18,796 nt of DNA from Pseudomonadota bacterium (GTDB lineage Bacteria; Pseudomonadota; Gammaproteobacteria; Woeseiales; Woeseiaceae). Both the position numbers and the translations under genes were made by a program. The notes under the pieces were generated by a model. It made no database searches and was not told where the DNA came from. It saw nothing but the letters and a program-made list of their open reading frames with translations. Below are positions 16,953 to 18,796 of this stretch, in pieces. The DNA lies in NCBI GenBank assembly GCA_027295475.1, contig JAPUKV010000159.1, positions 1 to 18,796 on the forward strand. Direction: 5' to 3'. Within the stretch, counting starts at the first letter, position 1, and the number at the start of each line of letters is the position of its first letter.

Positions 16953-17649
16953 ATTCGCTCCCTCAAGGCATCATTGTTTGTTGTTGTAATTCTCTACGCT
17001 GCTTGAAGGCAGCAAATTCTGGTTCCACTCCTTAGTGGCGATAAAATGCTATGTATGATTCTATTCCCTGGCGGTGGCCTCTTCCATAAACGGCATCACA
17101 CTTTTGACAGGAGATGAAGCACGGCAGAATCAAACAACGTCACGTATTTGAGTTGAAAGCAGACGCTGTGGCGATACAACTTTTGTCTTTGTGTCAGAAA
17201 GTCCTCAGTGGGTCTAAAAACGCTTTGCTTCCGGATGTCAGGTCACGCCAGGAGTCTACCTGGAGGCGAACGTTTTTTTGTTGGTTGGGGTGGCATGCTT
17301 TTCGTTTGCATGCGCAATAAACAACAGGTCTATGGACTGCAGACGCCTTCTATTTTTCCTGCTCCGCGTCAGCGGCGGCATCTGCATATAGTTCATGGAC
17401 ACCAGGCTGCGGATAGCCTCAAGACTCACCCCTACAAGCTATTTGATACGCCCAGGAATTAACGTGCGCTCTACGTAGTTTCCGAGCGCAAGCGCTCAGA
17501 GACGGTCTGAATCTTTAGAATTGATCCGCTATGATGCGTTAGCTGCGGTTGGCGGCTAGCGGCAGGAAAAGCCTAGTAAATGACTAAAATCACAGAAAAA
17601 GTATCCGTACTGTTTGTCTGCATGGGCAGGATTAAGAAAGTCATATAAA
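16953..17649. other. Region without a convincing gene
   Basis: About 700 bp, visibly less GC-rich than the operons. Several short frames exist on both strands (for example 17114-17320 plus; 17256-17429 minus, a 57-codon GTG-started frame containing LEAIRSLVSM), but none has a good start signal or a domain I recognise. Small hairpins are present: GCTGCT-TGAA-GGCAGC at 16998-17013, GCATGC repeated around 9 nt at 17293-17313, and GAGCGC-AA-GCGCTC at 17484-17497. It may be decayed or non-coding accessory DNA. Confidence 0.5.
17246..17279 (+). terminator. Weak intrinsic-terminator-like hairpin with T-run
   Basis: CCAGG-AGTCTA-CCTGG, extended imperfectly by CGC/GCG, is followed after four to eight bases by seven T residues (17273-17279). 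No convincing gene lies just upstream, so it would end either a non-coding transcript or a degraded gene. The stem is short, so this is tentative. Confidence 0.25.
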
Positions 17650-17759
17650 ACCAATAGTTTAGAGGTTTTGGTACACTTTTGGGGACACTTTAGACGAGAG
17701 TGCGACTGGTGCAGATTTTTCACGAATAAATATACAGTTTATTTGCCTCTAAAATTGGT
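17650..17759. repeat. 110-bp AT-rich segment bounded by inverted repeats
   Basis: The left arm at 17650-17665 (ACCAAT-AG-TTTAGAGG) and the right arm at 17746-17759 (CCTCTAAA-ATTGGT) are exact reverse complements over 14 bp, apart from a 2-nt AG bulge. Inside are a tandem 12-nt repeat (GGTACACTTTTG, GGGACACTTTAG at 17670-17693) and a smaller inverted repeat AATAAA/TTTATT (17725-17743). There is no ORF. A MITE-like element or the remnant of a recombinase attachment site would fit; I see no clear target duplication. Confidence 0.45.
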
Positions 17760-17765
17760 CTAGTA

Positions 17766-17840
17766 TCGATAGCGGACATTCAGATCACCAAAAATTGAGT
17801 TAAATTAGGGTCCGCTTTCGGCCAAGAGCGGCCGCTACAG
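17766..17840 (+). repeat. Dispersed palindromic intergenic repeat, copy 2
   Basis: This copy matches the minus strand of 264-340 over about 75 bp, with roughly three quarters of bases alike by eye. The shared order is AGCGG-ACATTCAGA, CCAAAAA, GGTCCGCTTTC, AGCGGCC and TACAG. An imperfect stem CCGCTTTCGG...AGAGCGG recalls the stems of copy 1. It lies between the inverted-repeat segment and the 3' end of the TetR gene, in non-coding DNA. Confidence 0.6.
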
Positions 17841-17887
17841 TCAAAAAATCGAACGATCGCATTTTTATCGCGTGACAAAATCCCCAG

Positions 17888-18463
17888 TTATTCAGCAACC
17901 GCTGCGAACAATTCAACCGACATGTTTTTTAGGAATTCTTTAAAAGGTCGAGTCGTTCCCAACCCCCGCGACAACACCAGGCTTCCCTGTAACAGCATGA
18001 CCGCACGTTCAGCTCTCGCGAGCGCAATCTTGTCGGGTATTTCCGCGTCGATCATCACGCCTTTCAAACTATCGATCAGCGCCCTGAATATGCTTTTTAT
18101 TTCTTTGGCAAACGGCCCCTGATTGATCAACGGTGACGCCAGCAGATTCAGGAGGCAGGCCTGCTTACCACCGGAATAGAACTCGCCTAAACGTCGTGTC
18201 ATCACACGCACCCGCTCCTCGGGTGAGCCGTCACCCTGGAGTGGAACCAACACATTTTCGGATAACAAGGCGCCGGCGCCGCTCAATACTTCACGTGCCA
18301 TTTGCTCCTTTCCACCGGGAAACCGATGGTACAGGCTAGCCTTCTTAAGGCCGGTGGCTTCCGACAGCATCGCGAGCGATGCGGCCTCATACCCCACGTC
18401 TCTGAACACATTACTGAGTATGCGCATCAAGTCGTCTGTTTCTATTGATACCGGCCTGCCCAA
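17888..18463 (-). CDS. TetR/AcrR-family transcriptional repressor
   Basis: The product is 191 residues. The N-terminal helix-turn-helix is clear: LMRILSNVFRDVGYEAASLAMLSEATGLKKASLYHRFPGGKEQMAREVL (about residues 12-60), with the LYHRF-type recognition helix of TetR proteins. The rest is an alpha-helical ligand and dimer domain of no assigned ligand, with a cysteine in KQACLLNLL. The start is a TTG at 18461-18463, strongly supported by AGGAGGAG six nt upstream; no ATG is suitably placed. It is transcribed away from the YHS-domain gene. The 136-bp spacer holds a palindromic site that it likely binds, repressing both itself and the neighbour. Repressor function and target are inference from family and context. 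Confidence 0.9.
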   Translation of the reverse strand: MGRPVSIETDDLMRILSNVFRDVGYEAASLAMLSEATGLKKASLYHRFPGGKEQMAREVLSGAGALLSENVLVPLQGDGSPEERVRVMTRRLGEFYSGGKQACLLNLLASPLINQGPFAKEIKSIFRALIDSLKGVMIDAEIPDKIALARAERAVMLLQGSLVLSRGLGTTRPFKEFLKNMSVELFAAVAE

Positions 18464-18491
18464 AGGTCTCCTCCTACGGGGATGGCACTAC

Positions 18492-18511
18492 ATTACCGAA
18501 CGAAAGGTATA
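18492..18511. promoter_or_regulatory. Imperfect TetR operator, proximal to the repressor gene
   Basis: ATTACCGA at 18492-18499 is identical to the left half of the perfect palindrome at 18553, and the right half (AAGGTATA) keeps the GGTA core. A further half site ATTACCG follows at 18511-18517 and overlaps a minus-strand TAATAT that could be the -10 of the repressor gene. Confidence 0.4.
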
Positions 18512-18552
18512 TTACCGCCTTGACATGAGCAATTCCTTCGGCGAAACTGTAT

Positions 18553-18572
18553 ATTACCGATTGTTCGGTAAT
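18553..18572. promoter_or_regulatory. Palindromic operator ATTACCGA-N4-TCGGTAAT
   Basis: A perfect 8-bp inverted repeat with a 4-bp centre lies 28 bp before the YHS-gene ATG. It directly adjoins TATATT (18550-18555), a candidate -10. TetR proteins commonly bind such 16-20 bp palindromes between divergent genes. The 10-mer TATATTACCG occurs at 18508 and again at 18550, 42 bp apart, which is four helical turns. A TTGACA at 18520-18525 may be the -35, although its spacing to TATATT (24 bp) is too long, so the exact promoter is uncertain. Confidence 0.65.
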
Positions 18573-18599
18573 TAACAACTCGTCAAAGGAGTCAGATTC

Positions 18600-18796
18600 A
18601 TGAAAATCACACAAACCTTCCTGTTACTGGTTGCCGTTATCGGCCTCAGCGCCGCCGCCGTTGCTGCCGACTACCAACACAGTACCCCCTCGGTCCAAGG
18701 TTACGATGTTGTGTCCTATCACACGGACAAACGCCCCCAGCGCGGCAACGGCAATTACACGGCGACCCACGACGGGGCGACCTACCAGTTTTCCAA
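18600..18796 (+). CDS. Secreted YHS-domain protein, 5' end (partial)
   Basis: The frame starts at the ATG at 18600 with AAAGGAG eight nt before it, and remains open to the window edge (65 codons). Residues 1-23 form a signal peptide (MKITQTFLLLVAV...SAAAVAA-DY). The mature start VQGYDVVSYHTDKRPQRGNGNYTATHDGATYQF matches the YHS-domain pattern GYDPVAYF...P..G...Y....G..Y.F, with Tyr, His and Ser in a slight variant. YHS domains are often linked to metal-handling or redox proteins, but most exported single-domain members are uncharacterised. It is divergent from the TetR gene and probably under its control. Whether more genes follow cannot be seen. Confidence 0.8.
   Translation, partial: MKITQTFLLLVAVIGLSAAAVAADYQHSTPSVQGYDVVSYHTDKRPQRGNGNYTATHDGATYQFS

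Noticed and set aside
17114..17320. Plus-strand ORF of 68 codons (and 17208-17462)
   Set aside because: The GGAG touches the ATG with no spacer, the products are compositionally odd and no family is recognised. A terminator-like hairpin lies inside the frame.
17530..17575. GTTAGC-type sequence with nearby GC-rich inverted stretches, considered as an integron attC site
   Set aside because: The paired RYYYAAC/GTTRRRY core boxes and the characteristic arms could not be lined up, and no integrase or cassette array is visible.
16570..17887. Search for tRNA genes or a tRNA-end attachment site
   Set aside because: No T-loop (GGTTCRANNCC) with a matching acceptor stem was seen in the gaps, so an island integration claim is unsupported.

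Overview
The window reads as chromosomal DNA of a gammaproteobacterium. It is fairly GC-rich, with compact, tightly coupled operons. The block lolC-lolE-lolD, DUF2062, comEC, exbB/exbD, msbA, lpxK, kdsB and the mfd-csiV pair have arrangements I know from Pseudomonas-, Vibrio- and Xanthomonas-like gammaproteobacteria. I cannot name a genus from sequence alone; an uncultured marine or sediment lineage would fit.

Layout. Positions 1-209 hold the 3' end of a CPBP-family membrane protease. About 420 bp follow with one copy of a dispersed palindromic repeat and a doubtful 36-residue ORF. Positions 632-5482 are a leftward block: a small secreted BamE-like protein, then Mfd (transcription-repair coupling factor), then CsiV (periplasmic cell-wall factor). 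The mfd leader carries an unusual set of helically phased GCGC repeats. Positions 5483-5746 form an intergenic region with a REP/BIME-like inverted pair and a hairpin just before lolC. Positions 5747-8952 encode the complete lipoprotein-release ABC transporter in the order C-E-D. A leftward DUF2062 membrane protein lies at 8980-9501. Positions 9565-16569 form a rightward run: ComEC (DNA uptake channel), an ExbB/ExbD proton-channel pair, MsbA (lipid A-core flippase), LpxK (lipid A 4'-kinase) and KdsB (CMP-Kdo synthetase). From exbB onward the genes overlap by 4 nt or lie within about 30 nt.

The central theme is outer-membrane assembly. LolCDE delivers lipoproteins, LpxK and KdsB make the lipid A-Kdo precursors, MsbA flips the product, and ExbBD could energise an envelope process.

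The right end (16570-18796) is accessory in character. It holds a small predicted lipoprotein, about 900 bp without a convincing gene, a 110-bp segment bounded by inverted repeats, and a second copy of the dispersed repeat. A TetR-family repressor follows, divergent from a secreted YHS-domain protein that is cut by the window edge. The spacer between these two has a clear palindromic operator. I found no tRNA, rRNA, CRISPR array or intact transposase. No wholly new system is evident. The best leads are the TetR/YHS locus, the inverted-repeat segment, the two repeat families and the phased repeats before mfd.
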